Source: a virus. From it: a stretch of DNA of 23,008 nucleotides. Below the pieces are notes generated by a model. It did no database searches, was not told where the DNA came from, and saw nothing but the letters and a program-made list of their open reading frames with translations. Positions 13,492-21,957 of this stretch are shown piece by piece (position 1 is the first letter of the stretch; each line of letters starts with the position of its first letter). Where the stretch lies: IMG/VR virus record IMGVR_UViG_3300033997_000588, positions 1-23,008 of that record; one strand, 5' to 3'. The position numbers and the translations under genes are program-made.

Positions 13492-16400
13492 ATGGGCCCG
13501 ACAGATCACCTGGACATCACAGGCGCCAAGGGCGGCGAGAGCAAGCCAAAATCCCCCGTTGAGGCGCCGGACAGCCTGCAGTCGACCAACATCGCCAAGC
13601 TGCTGCTGGCTGTGGGCGAGGGGGAGTTTGACGGCACACCTACCGACCGCGAAATCTACCTCGACAACACGCCGATCATGGATACCAGCGGCAACGTGAA
13701 CTTCCCGGGCGTGAAGTGGGAGTGGCGCCGAGGCACTATCGAGCAGGACTACATCCAGGGCATCCCGTCGGTAGAGAACGAGACGACTGTCAACGTCGAA
13801 CTGCGCAGCGATAACCCGTTCACCCGGGCGCTGAGCAACATCCAGCTGTCGGCCGTGCGCGTGCGTATGTCGTGGCCGCGTCTGGCCAAGCAGGACAGTA
13901 GCGGGAACACCAACGGTTACCGAATCGAGTACGCCATCGATATCGCCACTGACGGCGGGGCGTATGCCGAGGCTCACCGCGGAGCCGTCGATGGCAAGAC
14001 CACCAATGGGTATCAGCGCTCCGTGCGCGTGAACCTGCCGGCGGCTACCTCCGGCTGGATGCTGCGCGTACGACGTATCACTCCGAACGCCAACAGCGGT
14101 ACTGTGGCCGACACGATGACCATTGCCGGCTATACCGAGATCATCGACGAGAAGCTGCGTTACCCAAACACCGCGCTGCTGTACATCGAATTCGACGCGC
14201 AGCAGTTCCAGAACATTCCGGCCGTGACCGTGAAGTGCAAGGCCAAACGTTGGCCTGTTCCGACCAATTATGACCCCGTGACCCGCACCTACACTGGCGT
14301 GTGGGATGGCACCTTCAAGCAGGCCTGGACCAACAACCCCGCCTTTGTGACCTACGGCCTGTGCGTCGAGGATCGCTTCGGCCTGGGCAAACGCATCAAG
14401 TCATGGATGGTCGACAAGTGGGAGATGTACCGCATCGCCCAGTATTGCGACCAGCTGGTGCCGAACGGGCAGGGCGGTCAGGAGCCTCGCTTCCTGTGCG
14501 ACATGAACCTGCAGGGCCGCGCCGAGGCCTGGACGCTGCTGCGCGACCTGTCGGCCATTTACCGGGGCATGGTGTACTGGGCTCACGGCTCGCTGTTCAT
14601 GCAGGCGGACATGCCGCGTGCCCAGGACATCGACTACGTGTTCACCCGTGCCAATGTCATCGACGGTGAGTTCGTATACGGCGGTGCCGAGCGCAACACG
14701 CACTACAGCCGCGCCCTGGTCAGCTACGACAACCCTGCCAACAACTACGACACCGATGTGATCCCGGTGACCGACCTGGCGCTGCAGCGGCGGTACCGCG
14801 ACCGGCCAATCGAGATCTCGGCCATCGGCTGCACGCGCGCCTCCGAAGCCCAGCGCCGGGGGAGGTGGGCACTGCTGAGCAACAGCCAGGACCGCACTGT
14901 CAGCTTCAAGACCGGCATGGAAGGCCGGATCCCGCTGCCTGGCTACGTCATCCCTGTGGCGGATGAGCTGGTGGCCGGCCGCCCGAACGGTGGCCGGATC
15001 TCGTCCGCTGCCGGCCGTGTGGTCACCCTTGATCGCGACACGCCGATCAAAGCAGGTGACCGCTTAATCGTGAACCTGCCCAACGGCACCGCCCAGGCGC
15101 GCACCGTGCAGTCTGTGGCCGGGCGCGCGGTGACGGTGACGACTGAATACAGCGTGCAGCCAGAGCCCGAACTGCAGTGGGCAATCGACTACGACGACCT
15201 GGCGGTGCAGCTCTTCCGAGTGCTGAAGACCACTCGCACCCAGGAAGGTGAGTACGAGATCACTGCGCTTGAGTTCAACCCCAGCAAGTTCGCAGCAATC
15301 GACACCGGCGCCAAGTTGGACGAACGCCCGATCAGCGTCATTCCGGTCACTACCGTAGCGCCCCCGGCCAGCGTGTCGCTGACCTCGGCCTATGCCGTGG
15401 ATCAGGGGATCGCCGTCAGCACCATGACGATCAGCTGGCCGGCGGTCCAGGGGGCGGTCGCTTACGATGTGGAATGGCGCAAGGACAACGGCAACTGGAC
15501 TCGCCTGCAGCGTACTGGTGCAACCTCAATCGATGTGGTGGGCATCTATGCTGGCTCCTACCTGGCCAGGGTTCGGGCCGTCAGCTCGTTCGACATAACG
15601 TCGATCTGGCGGGATTCGACGCTCACTGAGCTGAAAGGCAAGGAGGGCACACCGCCTTCGGTAACCTACCTGACGGCCGATCCGCTGATCTTCGGGATAT
15701 CGCTCAAGTGGGGAATCCCACCAGGCGCCGAGGACACCCAGCGGACGGAGATCTGGTACGGCCCAACGAACAGCCTGGAGGCGGCAACGAAACTCGCCGA
15801 TCTGGCCTACCCGCAGACCGAGTACGTGATGCAAGGCCTGAAGGCCGGTGTCTCGTTCTTCTTCTGGGCGCGCCTGGTGGACCGGACCGGCAACATCGGC
15901 CCGTGGTATCCCATCGGTGGTGGCGTGTTTGGCCAGTCTGGGGCGGATGCAAGCCCAGTATTGGAACTGATCACTGGGAAAATCACCGAAAGCGAGCTCG
16001 GGCAGAATCTGCTGAGCGAGATCGAGAAGATTTCCGGCGAAGGCCCGGAGTCGGTGAATGGCCGTATCGAGGCGGCCAAGCAGGAGCTGGAGGACCTGAT
16101 CACTGACTTGACTGACCCGCTCGAGTACGTGGCCACCAACGCCTACGCCAAGGACGATGCCGTGCGCAGCGGACAGCGCCTGTACATGGCCATTGCGCCG
16201 GTACCGGCGGCTGCCAACGGCAGCAACGCCCCGCCGAACCCGGCTTACTGGGTCGATATCGGCAGCATTGCCTCGACGGCAAATGGCCTGGCGCAGGCGG
16301 TGGCCAAGAACACCACGGACATCGCGACGGTTGATGGGAAAGTGACGGTGAATGCGGCCATGCTTCAGGCCGTGCAGTCGGCGTACCGTGACGAAAACCC

Positions 16401-17649
16401 AGAAGGCGCGCTCACCGATGCGCTACGGGGCTGGGACACCCTGGCCAAGGTCTCGGAAGAGTCGCGCACCCGCGCCACGCAGAACGAGGCCATGGCCAGC
16501 CGGATGACAACGGTTGAGACCAGTGTCGGCGAGACCAATGGCAGCATCCGCAGCCTCGAGCAGACCGTCGTCACGAATGAGCAGGCCACGGCCAGCCGAT
16601 TCCTGGATGTGAACACCAAGGTTGGGGCCAACTCGGCCAGCCTCTCGGTGCTGGAAAAGACTGTCACCGACAACGAATCGTCGACGGCCTCGCGCCTCCA
16701 AACGGTCAATGCCCGGGTCGATTACGCTAATCAGGCGCTCGATCAGGAAAAGCTCGATCGAGACAACGCAGTAACGGGTGAGCGCCAGGCGCGGGAAGCG
16801 GCTGTCGAGAACGAAGCGACAGCCCGAGCCGATGGCGACGAAGCCCTAGGGTTATTGGTTGACACCGTCAGCGCTCAGGTGGACGAGAACGCCAGCAAGA
16901 TTCAGACGGTGGAGCACGCCCAGGCCGACACCGACCAGGCGGTTGCCTCGATGCGCACCACCATCGGGGCGGTTTACACGACTGGGCGGGACGACAACGC
17001 CGAGGGTGAGCTTGCCGGGTCGCTAAAGGCTTGGGAAAGCACTGCCAAGATCGCCGAGGAGTCGAAGACGCGGGCCACCGCAATTGACGCCCAGGCGAAG
17101 AAAACCGAAACGCTGGAGGTGTCGTTCAATTCGGCGCTCGATAGAGCCAACGGTGAGATACAGAAAACCAGCGCCTCGGTGCAGGTCACCAGCCAGGCCT
17201 TGGCTGCACTTGACGACAAAGCCAGCACCATGTGGTCGGTCAAGATGCAGGTCAATGCCCAAGGCCAGTACGTTGCCGCGGGCATTGGCCTCGGCATCGA
17301 GAACGGTCCGGCCGGGCTGCAGAGCAAGTTCCTTGTATCGGCAGACCTCTTCGCGGTGGTCAACGGCATCAACGGTACGCTTTCCTCGCCGTTCGCAGTT
17401 CAGGGCGGGCAGGTGTTCATGAATGAGGCCTTCATCCAAGACGGCACCATTACGAACGCCAAGATAGGCAGCTACATCAGCTCGACCAACTACGTCGCCG
17501 GCCAACAAGGCTGGATCTTGAACAAGAGCGGCACGTTCGAGATCAACGGCACGGTGGCGGGGCAGGGGCGCTTGCTGATCAACAACCAGCGCCTGCGTAT
17601 CTACCACGCCAACGGCAACCTGGCGATTGACCTGGGAGTGAGCGTATGA
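13492..17649 (+). CDS. J: Host specificity / tail-tip fibre protein J
   Basis: A 1385-residue protein with CGGAGGAAAG before ATG 13492. Residues about 25-620 align by eye with lambda gpJ ('STNIAKLLLAVGEGEFDG', 'YTEIIDEKLRYPNTALLYIEFDAQQF', 'VPTNYDPVTRTYTGVWDGTFK', 'CTRASEAQRRGRWALL'). About 624-805 hold two fibronectin-III-like domains. About 879-927 (AYAKDDAVRSGQRLYMAI..., PAYWVDIG) resemble a CBM5/12 carbohydrate-binding fold. About 950-1250 are coiled coil with internal repeats. The C-terminus, from about 1264, has the lambda-J-like 'GQVFMNEAFIQDGTITNAKIG' and 'YVAGQQGWILNKSGTFEINGTV' segments. gpJ closes the tail tip and binds the host receptor, so the C-terminal part probably sets host range. 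It overlaps the next gene by 4 bases (ATGA). Confidence 0.95.
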   Translation: MGPTDHLDITGAKGGESKPKSPVEAPDSLQSTNIAKLLLAVGEGEFDGTPTDREIYLDNTPIMDTSGNVNFPGVKWEWRRGTIEQDYIQGIPSVENETTVNVELRSDNPFTRALSNIQLSAVRVRMSWPRLAKQDSSGNTNGYRIEYAIDIATDGGAYAEAHRGAVDGKTTNGYQRSVRVNLPAATSGWMLRVRRITPNANSGTVADTMTIAGYTEIIDEKLRYPNTALLYIEFDAQQFQNIPAVTVKCKAKRWPVPTNYDPVTRTYTGVWDGTFKQAWTNNPAFVTYGLCVEDRFGLGKRIKSWMVDKWEMYRIAQYCDQLVPNGQGGQEPRFLCDMNLQGRAEAWTLLRDLSAIYRGMVYWAHGSLFMQADMPRAQDIDYVFTRANVIDGEFVYGGAERNTHYSRALVSYDNPANNYDTDVIPVTDLALQRRYRDRPIEISAIGCTRASEAQRRGRWALLSNSQDRTVSFKTGMEGRIPLPGYVIPVADELVAGRPNGGRISSAAGRVVTLDRDTPIKAGDRLIVNLPNGTAQARTVQSVAGRAVTVTTEYSVQPEPELQWAIDYDDLAVQLFRVLKTTRTQEGEYEITALEFNPSKFAAIDTGAKLDERPISVIPVTTVAPPASVSLTSAYAVDQGIAVSTMTISWPAVQGAVAYDVEWRKDNGNWTRLQRTGATSIDVVGIYAGSYLARVRAVSSFDITSIWRDSTLTELKGKEGTPPSVTYLTADPLIFGISLKWGIPPGAEDTQRTEIWYGPTNSLEAATKLADLAYPQTEYVMQGLKAGVSFFFWARLVDRTGNIGPWYPIGGGVFGQSGADASPVLELITGKITESELGQNLLSEIEKISGEGPESVNGRIEAAKQELEDLITDLTDPLEYVATNAYAKDDAVRSGQRLYMAIAPVPAAANGSNAPPNPAYWVDIGSIASTANGLAQAVAKNTTDIATVDGKVTVNAAMLQAVQSAYRDENPEGALTDALRGWDTLAKVSEESRTRATQNEAMASRMTTVETSVGETNGSIRSLEQTVVTNEQATASRFLDVNTKVGANSASLSVLEKTVTDNESSTASRLQTVNARVDYANQALDQEKLDRDNAVTGERQAREAAVENEATARADGDEALGLLVDTVSAQVDENASKIQTVEHAQADTDQAVASMRTTIGAVYTTGRDDNAEGELAGSLKAWESTAKIAEESKTRATAIDAQAKKTETLEVSFNSALDRANGEIQKTSASVQVTSQALAALDDKASTMWSVKMQVNAQGQYVAAGIGLGIENGPAGLQSKFLVSADLFAVVNGINGTLSSPFAVQGGQVFMNEAFIQDGTITNAKIGSYISSTNYVAGQQGWILNKSGTFEINGTVAGQGRLLINNQRLRIYHANGNLAIDLGVSV

Positions 17650-17960
17650 CCGCAGGGCTCAAGGTCTACGACCCGAGCGGCCTGGCGCTGCTGGATATGA
17701 CCAGCACGATCAGCCAGATGATGGGGTACGTGGATACGGGGGCGGCCAATGGGTCGCTCTCGATTCCCCTGCCGCCGGCTGGGGGAACGCTGTTCTACGC
17801 CATCACCGAACTTTCCGCCCAGAACAAGTATCTCGGCAAGCGGCCGGGGGTGACCCTAGCCGTGGGGGCCTCCGCCGCAACCCTGGCTTGGCAGTACTCA
17901 TACGCCGGCGGCTGGGGCTTCTACTCACTCAACTGCCGCATTCACTATGGCTACTACTAA
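17646..17960 (+). CDS. Small J-distal tail protein, first of two related copies
   Basis: A 104-residue protein whose ATG overlaps the J stop (ATGA), so it is coupled to J. It begins MTAGLKVYDPSGLALLD and is otherwise beta-rich with Gly/Tyr-rich C-terminus GWGFYSLNCRIHYGYY. The next gene begins MSAGLKVYKENGQLLFD, so the two share an N-terminal module; such proteins after J are common in Pseudomonas phages and may correspond to DUF6453-type proteins, which I recall only loosely. A minor tail-tip or fibre component is the likely role. It overlaps the next start in TAATG. Confidence 0.65.
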   Translation: MTAGLKVYDPSGLALLDMTSTISQMMGYVDTGAANGSLSIPLPPAGGTLFYAITELSAQNKYLGKRPGVTLAVGASAATLAWQYSYAGGWGFYSLNCRIHYGYY

Positions 17961-18832
17961 TGTCAGCAGGTCTGAAGGTTTACAAGGAGAACGGGCAGTT
18001 ACTGTTCGATACCGAGAAGATTACTTACGGGCTTCTTAAAAGCGGCTATCTCTCGTTCCAGGTCAATTGGCCACGCCTCTATCATCGCTCAGCCCAGTTG
18101 CCACCCAATGAAGGGAGCAGTTATGCAGAGTCGTCGATTACCGATGCAGTCCACGGTTTCAGCGTTACGGGGGCAGTAGCGCCGATCGTATTCATCACGG
18201 GTTCGGGGATCTCTTGCGGATCCTCAAAGTCAGGTGACACCACGACGTTCTACTTCATCGGGGCCAGCCCCTCAACGAAGTTCTACTACTTCGACACCAT
18301 GCGGAACACGCTGAACGGGGCCGGCCTGAAGTGCTACGACGAATCCGGCGCGCTCACCTTCAACTCTCTGCAGTATCCGCTCAACATCGTCGCCAGGATA
18401 AATGCGCCTCCACCCCCAACACCGACGGTAATCAACGGTATTGCCATGTACGGCGTTCCTTTCGCCGGCGCGACCAAGCAGGCTACCAGGTTTATCAGTA
18501 GCGGCCCCTACTACTGCGTGGCGAGGATTTTTATCGCGATAGGATCGGGTGAGTTCGCTGCTAGCACGACCTTTTCACGCTCGCTCGGGCAAGGGATCAT
18601 GGATGATATGTCTTCGCCAGGCTCGCCATTCCCGGCTCGCGGGAGCATGCAAGCGCACATGGATGGCGCATATGGTGCAGCCGGAGGCATCTACTTCATG
18701 GCCTGCGACGCTGCGCGCACCACGATGATTTACAGCACTACTGCTGCCACCAGCTATTTCGACATCCCCACCGATCGATACCCGCAGGCGCTCGTCATCA
18801 AGACGGACAACCTGCCATTCCCATTCAACTAA
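17960..18832 (+). CDS. J-distal tail protein, second related copy with internal repeat
   Basis: A 290-residue protein starting in the TAATG overlap with the previous gene; the longer frame from 17888 would lie inside that gene. The N-terminal module 'AGLKVYKENGQLLFDTEKITYGLL' recurs at about residue 120 as 'AGLKCYDESGALTFNSLQYPLNI', so the gene carries two copies of the module also seen in the preceding gene. Unlike it, it has a proline-rich linker (PPPPTPTV) near residue 153 and a beta-rich C-terminal half (YGVPFAGATKQATRFI..., GIYFMACDAARTTMIYS). Likely a tail-tip or fibre component of unknown fold. No enzymatic motif is visible. Confidence 0.65.
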   Translation: MSAGLKVYKENGQLLFDTEKITYGLLKSGYLSFQVNWPRLYHRSAQLPPNEGSSYAESSITDAVHGFSVTGAVAPIVFITGSGISCGSSKSGDTTTFYFIGASPSTKFYYFDTMRNTLNGAGLKCYDESGALTFNSLQYPLNIVARINAPPPPTPTVINGIAMYGVPFAGATKQATRFISSGPYYCVARIFIAIGSGEFAASTTFSRSLGQGIMDDMSSPGSPFPARGSMQAHMDGAYGAAGGIYFMACDAARTTMIYSTTAATSYFDIPTDRYPQALVIKTDNLPFPFN

Positions 18833-18844
18833 TCGGAGCATCCT

Positions 18845-19639
18845 ATGCCCTGGTACAGGACAGGCACGGTCGCGATCACGGCTGGCCAAACAACGGTGAC
18901 CGGTACCGGCACCAACTTTTCCGCGAATGCCCGGGTGGGCGATGCTCTGCTGGGGCCGGACGGCAACTGGTACGAGGTGACCAACATTGCCAGCGGCACG
19001 GTGCTCAGCATCCTGCCGGCATATAAGGGGGCAACCGTAGCCGGCGGCACCTATGCAATCGCGCCGGTGCAGGGCTACACCAAGACCCTGGCAGACAAGT
19101 TCAACGACATCGCGAACACTTGGGGATCGACGCTGGCCGGCCTGGGCTCGGTATCGACCGAGAATGTGGTGCCGGTGAACAAGGGTGGTACCGGTGGCAA
19201 TACGGCAACCTTAGCCCGTAGCGGACTCGGCCTGAAGGCGGCTGCTGTGGCTGATATCCTCGGGACGGTCAGTCAAAGTGGAGGGACACCAACCGGTGCG
19301 GTCATGGAAACAGGGTCTAACGCTAACGGGACCTATTTCAAATTCGCAAATGGCTGCCTAGCCTGCTACGCGATTGGGCTGTCGTTAACCTTTGCGAACA
19401 ACTCCAACCTTCAAGCATCGTGGACCTACCCAAGTTATTTCAGTCAGACGCCAGTTGTTCTTCCTCAAGTTGACCTTACCAACTACGCGGCGAAGATCTA
19501 CGGAACTACCAAAGAGGTGTATGCAAGGAACGCTTCCGCATCGGGGGTTCAGCTAGGCATTGCATCGACTGGTGCATGGGTTTCTGGTGATCAATCCTTG
19601 GTGACAGTCGGCGCGCTAGCGCTGGGGAGGTGGTTCTAA
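18845..19639 (+). CDS. Tail fibre protein
   Basis: A 264-residue protein with CGGAG eight bases before ATG 18845. The N-terminus 'MPWYRTGTVAITAGQTTVTGTGTNF...ARVGDALLGPDG.WYEVTNIASGTVLSILPAYKG' is the anchor domain found in many Pseudomonas side-tail fibres and tailocins. It is followed by 'VPVNKGGTGGNTATLARSGLGLK', the typical short link before the receptor part. The C-terminal half ('ETGSNANGTYFKFANGCLACYAIGLSLTFANNS...SWTYPSYFSQTPVVLPQVD') is beta-rich with the usual 'G.Y.kf.nG...C' entry into a fibre tip. The C-terminal piece is AT-richer and probably the fast-evolving host-range part. The TAA overlaps the next start. Confidence 0.85.
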   Translation: MPWYRTGTVAITAGQTTVTGTGTNFSANARVGDALLGPDGNWYEVTNIASGTVLSILPAYKGATVAGGTYAIAPVQGYTKTLADKFNDIANTWGSTLAGLGSVSTENVVPVNKGGTGGNTATLARSGLGLKAAAVADILGTVSQSGGTPTGAVMETGSNANGTYFKFANGCLACYAIGLSLTFANNSNLQASWTYPSYFSQTPVVLPQVDLTNYAAKIYGTTKEVYARNASASGVQLGIASTGAWVSGDQSLVTVGALALGRWF

Positions 19640-20259
19640 TGATTATCAAGCTTTCACCTGTTCGCTCTGATGTGAGCCTGTCTGTATCCAAATCGGGTGA
19701 TACTCTGGAAGTGAACGGCGTGGCACTGGATTTCTCCCGCTTGGCCGATGGTGCGACCTTGCCTGCTGAAGCGATCGGGTGTGAATTCGTGATTGCGCCG
19801 GTCGAGCGTATCAACGGAGACCTAGTACTGACTCTCATGCTGCCCCACGTCGCCGATGCCCCGCAGGCAGCACGCTTCCCGGTCGACCTCTACCCAGCTG
19901 ATGGCCAGGTGCAGTTGCCGGGCCTAGATCTGGGCGAGCGTCTGACTGCAGCTGCCGGGGTGATCGACTGGTCGCAGGTCATCACTGCTGAAGCAAAGGT
20001 ACAGGAGGCTGCCGAGCAACTGCTCGTCATGGTATCCGCCGATCTCGCCCAGCGCCGCGCTGTCGCCGATGCTGCCATCGCACCACTGCAGGATGCCGTA
20101 GAGCTTGAAGAAGCAACCGAGGCCGAAGCCTCGCTGCTAAAGGAGTGGAAGCGTTACCGCGTCGCGCTGAGCCGCCTCCCTGAGCAGGAAGGCTATCCCA
20201 CTGATAGCGTATGGCCGATTTCGCCGGAGGAGGCTCGCTACAGCAGCATAATTGACTGA
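19639..20259 (+). CDS. Probable tail fibre assembly chaperone
   Basis: A 206-residue protein with GGAGG (19625-19629) nine bases before the ATG; the overlap TAATG couples it to the fibre gene. The first half is beta-like ('KLSPVRSDVSLSVSKSGDTLEVNGVALDFSRLADGATLPAEAIGCEFVIAPVERINGDLVLTLMLPH'), a pattern common in phage proteins located after fibres. The C-terminal half is helical and ends 'LLKEWKRYRVALSRLPEQEGYPTDSVWPISP', close to the end of fibre assembly chaperones (PF02413-like, 'W..YR..L..i.......p..v.WP..P'). These hold fibre trimers in a competent state during assembly and are usually not in the virion. The 3' end overlaps the convergent gene 20238-20552 by 22 bp. Confidence 0.75.
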   Translation: MIIKLSPVRSDVSLSVSKSGDTLEVNGVALDFSRLADGATLPAEAIGCEFVIAPVERINGDLVLTLMLPHVADAPQAARFPVDLYPADGQVQLPGLDLGERLTAAAGVIDWSQVITAEAKVQEAAEQLLVMVSADLAQRRAVADAAIAPLQDAVELEEATEAEASLLKEWKRYRVALSRLPEQEGYPTDSVWPISPEEARYSSIID

Positions 20260-20552
20260 ATCCGAAAGCTCGGGTCCAAATTCGTTGCCCCCAGTTGCGC
20301 AGCGATATCCGCACACTCACACCACGATTTCGAGGATTCGTAGTCGCTATATCCTTTCTGTCTCCAGCTCCACGCCTCCTTCGATTTTAGAAACGCATCC
20401 ATCTCAGCGGCCGTGGCATAAAAATGAGGACCGAACAGCAGCTGGGCGTAATTACAAAGCTGCTGGGATGCCGCTGTCGAGCCTGGACTAGTTTTCAGTT
20501 TGAGTATTTGAAATGAAACAGCATTGAGAAAACTGATGTGCGACTGAGCCAC
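20238..20552 (-). CDS. Hypothetical protein on the opposite strand (moron)
   Basis: A 104-residue protein beginning, from GTG 20552, MAQSHISFLNAVSFQILK. GAGGG lies ten bases upstream on the minus strand, an acceptable site. It is Ser/Ala-rich with two Cys near the C-terminus (KSWCECADIAAQL) and no signal peptide. The reading frame is clean, and the opposite orientation between fibre and lysis genes is a usual moron position. I do not recognise it. The Shine-Dalgarno is modest and the 3' overlap with the fibre chaperone makes a chance frame possible. Confidence 0.5.
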   Translation of the reverse strand: MAQSHISFLNAVSFQILKLKTSPGSTAASQQLCNYAQLLFGPHFYATAAEMDAFLKSKEAWSWRQKGYSDYESSKSWCECADIAAQLGATNLDPSFRIQSIMLL

Positions 20553-20697
20553 GATGGAGATCCCTCTCTATTTCAAAGAGCCATCATGCCTAGGTCTCCA
20601 TGAAAATAGAATCTCTTGGCGCTCCTAAGGATGGAGCCATAGCTGTTCATCCCTGCGACATGATCCCTTGCCCACGCAACTGCAACTCAAACCACCG

Positions 20698-20720
20698 ACC
20701 GCCGCCTGGCGGTATTTTTT
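20698..20720 (+). terminator. Terminator-like hairpin directly before the endolysin (repeated cassette)
   Basis: ACCGCC (20698-20703), loop GCCT, GGCGGT (20708-20713), then A and seven T (20715-20721). TGGAGAAAA and the endolysin ATG follow. The preceding 145 bp (20553-20697) hold nothing else I can support. Confidence 0.75.
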
Positions 20721-20736
20721 TGCCTGGAGAAAACCC

Positions 20737-21180
20737 ATGACCGCACGCGGCATTCGCAACAACAACCCCGGCAACATCGATTTCAACCCACGCAATGCCT
20801 GGCAGGGCCAGCTCGGCCTGGAGGTCGGTGTTGCCAAGCCACGCTTTGCCCGCTTCGATACGCCAGAGAACGGCATCCGCGCTCTGGGCAAACTGCTAAT
20901 CAACTATCGGGGCAAGGATGGGATGCCCGGCGTTGGCGGGAAGGGCATCGACACCGTGCTGGAGACCATCAGCCGCTGGGCGCCGAGCAACGAGAACAAC
21001 ACTCAGGCTTACGCTGCGACCGTGGCCAGGCGGCTGGGCGTGCGGACCATTGACCCGATCAACATCAAAGATCCCGCAACGCTTCGCGGCATGGTGGTGA
21101 GCATCATCATCCATGAGAACGGCGGAAACCCTTACGCCGCCGCGATCATCGACGAAGGTGTGCGGAGGGCGCTGGCATGA
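20737..21180 (+). CDS. Endolysin-type protein (lytic transglycosylase-like)
   Basis: A 147-residue protein with TGGAG (20724-20728) eight bases before ATG 20737; upstream in-frame starts lie before the hairpin. It opens 'ARGIRNNNPGNIDFNPRNAWQGQ', has 'PRFARFDTPENGIRALGKLLINYRGK', 'TVLETISRWAPSNENNTQAYAATVARRLG' and a C-terminal 'ATLRGMVVSIIIHENGGNPYAAAIIDEG'. This is a phage family often annotated as virion or structural protein, present in the Pseudomonas phage lysis region; its catalytic residues are not clear by eye, so the hydrolase role is inferred from the next genes being spanins. No secretion signal is visible, so a holin would be needed. The ATGA overlap couples it to Rz. Confidence 0.8.
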   Translation: MTARGIRNNNPGNIDFNPRNAWQGQLGLEVGVAKPRFARFDTPENGIRALGKLLINYRGKDGMPGVGGKGIDTVLETISRWAPSNENNTQAYAATVARRLGVRTIDPINIKDPATLRGMVVSIIIHENGGNPYAAAIIDEGVRRALA

Positions 21181-21674
21181 AGTCTTGGGCCATCAGGTCG
21201 GCGCTGCTGCTGGCGCTGCTCGCTTCCTACTGGGGCGTGTACCACCACGGCCGGTCAGTGGAGCGGGCCGAAGCCGTCCTGGCAACAGCAGAGCGAGACA
21301 GCGGCGACCGCCTGGCCGAGGTGATCGGCGAACGCGCGGCGCGCCAAGAAGAACAACGACGCGCCACGGCGCAGGAGGAGGTGAGAGCGCATGCCGAGAA
21401 AGAGCGCAAGATTGCTAATACTGGCGCTGCTGGCGCCGATGCTGCTGGCCAGCGGTTGCACGACGACGGTGCCAAGTTCGCTGCCGCCATCAGTTGCCCC
21501 GGCACGGATACCGCCGCTGTCGCCAGAGGCCAGACAGCCACCCGCGCCGCCATGGTGCTCTCCGACCTGCTCGCACGGGCTGATGCGAGAGCGGGAGAGC
21601 TGGCGAAAGCTTATGACCAAGCCCGAATAGCGGGCCTCGCCTGCGAAGCGTCCTATAATGCCTTGATCAAGTGA
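21177..21674 (+). CDS. Rz-like i-spanin (DUF2514)
   Basis: A 165-residue protein whose ATG overlaps the endolysin stop (ATGA). The N-terminus 'SWAIRSALLLALLASYWGVYHHG' is a single transmembrane anchor, then a long alpha-helical periplasmic domain (ERAEAVLATAERDSGDRLAEVIGERAARQEEQRRATAQEEVRAHAEKERKIA) forms a coiled coil. This is the inner-membrane spanin subunit, of the DUF2514 (PF10721) kind. With outer-membrane Rz1 it fuses inner and outer membranes at the end of lysis. The Rz1 gene is embedded in the +1 frame. Confidence 0.88.
   Translation: MKSWAIRSALLLALLASYWGVYHHGRSVERAEAVLATAERDSGDRLAEVIGERAARQEEQRRATAQEEVRAHAEKERKIANTGAAGADAAGQRLHDDGAKFAAAISCPGTDTAAVARGQTATRAAMVLSDLLARADARAGELAKAYDQARIAGLACEASYNALIK
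21391..21630 (+). CDS. Rz1 o-spanin lipoprotein, wholly inside Rz
   Basis: A 79-residue protein in the +1 frame of Rz, with AGGAGGTG (21375-21382) eight bases before the ATG. The signal peptide 'RKSARLLILALLAPMLLASGC' ends in a lipobox-like ASGC with Cys23. The mature part is Pro-rich (PPSVAPARIPPLSPEARQPPAPPW), the hallmark of Rz1, which is anchored in the outer membrane and meets the Rz coiled coil. The nesting is complete, as in lambda Rz/Rz1. Confidence 0.85.
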   Translation: MPRKSARLLILALLAPMLLASGCTTTVPSSLPPSVAPARIPPLSPEARQPPAPPWCSPTCSHGLMRERESWRKLMTKPE

Positions 21675-21687
21675 TCGGAGCAGGGAA

Positions 21688-21912
21688 GTGGACAAGCGCA
21701 CCTTCATAGGGATGGTTGAGGCCGGTGAGCCGCTGATCCAGCAAGCTGTCGACGCCCTGCGGGAGTATCACCAGGCCCAGGATCGCGGTGAGCCGGTGGA
21801 AGAGATCGAGCGGTTGCGCCTACTGGCCGAGTCGCTGTTCCAGGTGGTGTCCGATTACCAGCTCCGTGTCATCGCCAAGGCTCGGGGAAAGGATTTGCCG
21901 CCTCTTCACTGA
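21688..21912 (+). CDS. Small conserved phage protein after spanins
   Basis: A 74-residue protein starting at GTG 21688, with GGAG (21677-21680) seven bases upstream. It is helical: 'TFIGMVEAGEPLIQQAVDALREYHQAQDRGEPVEEIERLRLLAESLFQVVSDYQLRVIAKARG'. No signal, membrane span or catalytic motif is visible. Such proteins are common after spanin genes in Pseudomonas prophages, but I know no function. It is 13 bp after the Rz stop and probably in the lysis operon. Confidence 0.7.
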   Translation: MDKRTFIGMVEAGEPLIQQAVDALREYHQAQDRGEPVEEIERLRLLAESLFQVVSDYQLRVIAKARGKDLPPLH

Positions 21913-21927
21913 TCCGCTGATCGGCAA

Positions 21928-21956
21928 TTGCCCGCGACCGAGTCCGTCTATACGAT
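21928..21956 (+). promoter_or_regulatory. Candidate sigma-70 promoter of the 21986-22497 gene pair
   Basis: TTGCCC (21928-21933) and TACGAT (21951-21956) are separated by exactly 17 bp. Transcription would start near 21963, inside the adjoining LexA box and about 23 bases before ATG 21986. Confidence 0.55.
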
Positions 21957-21957
21957 A

